The notes under the pieces are model-generated. The model worked only from the letters and a program-made list of their open reading frames with translations, was not told the origin of the DNA and did no database searches. A DNA stretch of 6,816 nt from Saprospiraceae bacterium (lineage in GTDB: Bacteria > Bacteroidota > Bacteroidia > Chitinophagales > Saprospiraceae): contig JACMMM010000348.1 of assembly GCA_014379065.1 (NCBI GenBank), forward strand, positions 1 to 6,816, read 5' to 3'. Made by a program: the position numbers and the translations under genes. This document shows positions 5,246-6,816 of the stretch, in pieces; the stretch's first letter is position 1; the number at the start of each line of letters is the position of its first letter.

Positions 5246-6816
5246 TTAAAGTTCCCCAATCTCGCGGAGCACGCGCTGCATTTCGCCGAATTGGTTGTCC
5301 AAAAGGCGTTTCAATTCGTATCGCTCAAACTTGTATTCAAAGTTGAAATAGCTGTTCTCGTAGTGATTCTCTGTGGTTGGAAAAAAGCCCAGCATCATGG
5401 AGTGCCAGCGAACCCGGCCGCGCCCGTGCAACTCATCCACAGGAAGTTTTAGGAACTCCGCCTGTGGAAAATAGTGATAAAGCCCCTTCATTTTTCGGAT
5501 AATCTCTACCACCACCTGTCGTTCGGGCAAACGGTTTTCGTGACGGAATTCGCTGATTTCATGGAAATAACGCGCCATCGTATCGCGGAAACGGCGCATA
5601 GCCACGCGTTCGCGGAGTTCGAAGGCCCTGAATCTCTTGGGCAAAGCTTCATTTAATTCGCCCAGAACAAGGAGCGGATCGAAGCCGGGTATTGGTCTGT
5701 AAGCCACCGCTTCGCCTGCGTCCGTCACGTCTACCCAACGGAGCTTGATTTCTTCCGTTAGTTCCCCCCACACAAAATCCAAAAAACGTGGTTCTTGCTG
5801 AAGTTTGTAAGCGCAAAGCGCCGCGCGTAAAAGCCGGGAACAGGCAATACGCTGGCGCTCGTCGCCTGTTCTAATCGCCTCGTATTCGGGCAGGATTTGT
5901 TTTTGAAAAATATTCTCCGAAATCGTCCTCCGCAAATCCTCTTCGGTGTAATGCGTTGATTCCGAAAGCAATTCGCGCAATTCCGCCTGTGCGTCGTAGC
6001 CTAGAGCAAGGCTGTCGGGTAGCGTAGCCAATTGGCCTGTCGCGTCGAAATTCAGCCACCCCAACAAGCCGTCACCAGAGATTTCACGAATGCAGTTGTC
6101 CTGAAAATCTTGTCCTGACCTTTCAGGGAAAGCGCGATACGCGATACGCCAACGGCGGAGACAGGAGATAAGCCTGCGCCTTGCATCCAAACTTTCCATG
6201 CGGCGGAAATCGGTGTGGGCGAGGCTGTTATTTACCGCCTCCCATTCGGCCTGCGTGTCGGCTATAAAACTCAGGTACACGCTCTGTTTGATATTGGGCT
6301 GCACTTGAAGCCATCCCGCTTGTCCCGCGTGATCACGCACGATTTTTTCCACAATGGCCCGTACGTCAAACTTGTAGGTAGCACAATCGGGGTGTTCCAC
6401 CACCTCGCCCATGGCATCGAGCGTGAACCAGCGCAGGTCCGCGCCACCTACCGAAGTGGGCGACACCAACAGCCCCGGCAGCAGATATTCCAAAGCGAGG
6501 TGGTAAAACGAATTGCCCCGCCCACGCTCGTCAGTATCGGTGAATATCTCCGCGCCCAGCAAACATGCGTAGGTGAAACGCACCACCGATTCCCGTATGT
6601 CGGTATAGGGGCGGCGGCGTTTTTGGTCTTCGGCAATTTGGTTGGACAGCGCCTGGCGTTTTGCCAACAGGCTGAAATACAGGTCTTCGCGCAGCAAACC
6701 CCGGCCTTTTACAATCTTGTTTTCGTGATCAGACTCCATATTTTGGAGCATTTCGAGCAACTCGTGGATTTCTCCCAGCAAGTCGAAATGGCCGCTGGGA
6801 ACAAACTGAAATTGCC
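5246..6816 (-). CDS. Large soluble protein of unknown function (5' end outside window)
   Basis: I do not recognise this protein. The frame is open from the right edge to the TAA at 5248-5246, giving 522 visible codons. It continues upstream of an in-frame TTG at 6781 without a stop, so the true start lies outside and the product is longer. It has no signal peptide in view and no membrane segment. It is rich in charged residues and appears largely helical: LGEIHELLEMLQNMESDHENK near the visible N-terminus and FEYKFERYELKRLLDNQFGEMQRVLREIGEL at the C-terminus look like amphipathic, possibly coiled-coil helices. Trp/Arg-rich segments (LISCLRRWRIAYRAF, RVRWHSMMLGFFP) suggest conserved structural cores. 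No nucleotide-binding or catalytic motif was identified. Base composition resembles its neighbours, giving no sign of recent transfer. A cytoplasmic structural or regulatory role is a guess only. Confidence 0.85.
   Translation of the reverse strand, partial: QFQFVPSGHFDLLGEIHELLEMLQNMESDHENKIVKGRGLLREDLYFSLLAKRQALSNQIAEDQKRRRPYTDIRESVVRFTYACLLGAEIFTDTDERGRGNSFYHLALEYLLPGLLVSPTSVGGADLRWFTLDAMGEVVEHPDCATYKFDVRAIVEKIVRDHAGQAGWLQVQPNIKQSVYLSFIADTQAEWEAVNNSLAHTDFRRMESLDARRRLISCLRRWRIAYRAFPERSGQDFQDNCIREISGDGLLGWLNFDATGQLATLPDSLALGYDAQAELRELLSESTHYTEEDLRRTISENIFQKQILPEYEAIRTGDERQRIACSRLLRAALCAYKLQQEPRFLDFVWGELTEEIKLRWVDVTDAGEAVAYRPIPGFDPLLVLGELNEALPKRFRAFELRERVAMRRFRDTMARYFHEISEFRHENRLPERQVVVEIIRKMKGLYHYFPQAEFLKLPVDELHGRGRVRWHSMMLGFFPTTENHYENSYFNFEYKFERYELKRLLDNQFGEMQRVLREIGEL

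Noticed and set aside
6779..6781. TTG as the start of the right-hand minus-strand gene
   Set aside because: The frame stays open to the window edge with plausible protein sequence, so this is an internal Leu codon of a truncated gene.

Overview
The window looks like chromosomal DNA of a member of the Bacteroidota, probably of the Saprospiria/Chitinophagia type. This rests on four things: promoter-like TAnnTTTG (-7) elements, no convincing Shine-Dalgarno sequences before the starts, a Gly-rich single-RRM RNA-binding protein typical of the phylum, and an outer-membrane barrel next to a haloperoxidase-like lipoprotein. The assignment comes from gene content and signals, not from a marker gene. 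No RNA gene, IS element, CRISPR array or phage gene was seen.

Layout. Positions 1-303 (minus) hold the N-terminal 101 codons of an RRM protein that runs off the left edge, preceded by a leader of about 120 nt with a T-rich repeat and a TACCTTTG box. Positions 536-949 (minus) hold a complete Rid-family protein (2-aminomuconate deaminase-like) whose TACCTTTG box lies only 4 nt before the ATG, which suggests a leaderless mRNA. A divergent control region (950-1043) separates it from a plus-strand pair. The first of the pair (1044-1973) is a signal-peptide-bearing outer-membrane beta-barrel. The second (2100-3671) is a lipoprotein of the PAP2/vanadium-haloperoxidase superfamily. Between them lies a striking palindromic element (1975-2071) built of five 8-nt units and their inverted copies. 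A strong intrinsic terminator (3701-3736) closes the pair. Then come a GT-C type membrane glycosyltransferase (3776-5239, plus) and, convergent with only 6 bp between, the C-terminal 522 codons of a large soluble protein of unknown function (5246-6816, minus) that enters from the right edge.

How they work together. The barrel and the haloperoxidase-like lipoprotein are the only clear functional unit: both go to the cell envelope, they are likely co-transcribed, and they share one terminator. The other genes look like independent transcription units.

The two observations most worth a second look are the 8-nt-period inverted repeat between the barrel and lipoprotein genes, and the lipoprotein itself. 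The lipoprotein shows a gap-free internal duplication (constant 246-residue offset between motif blocks). Its catalytic half has Ile where the superfamily's first motif has Lys, while the otherwise degenerate N-terminal half keeps a Lys at the matching position.
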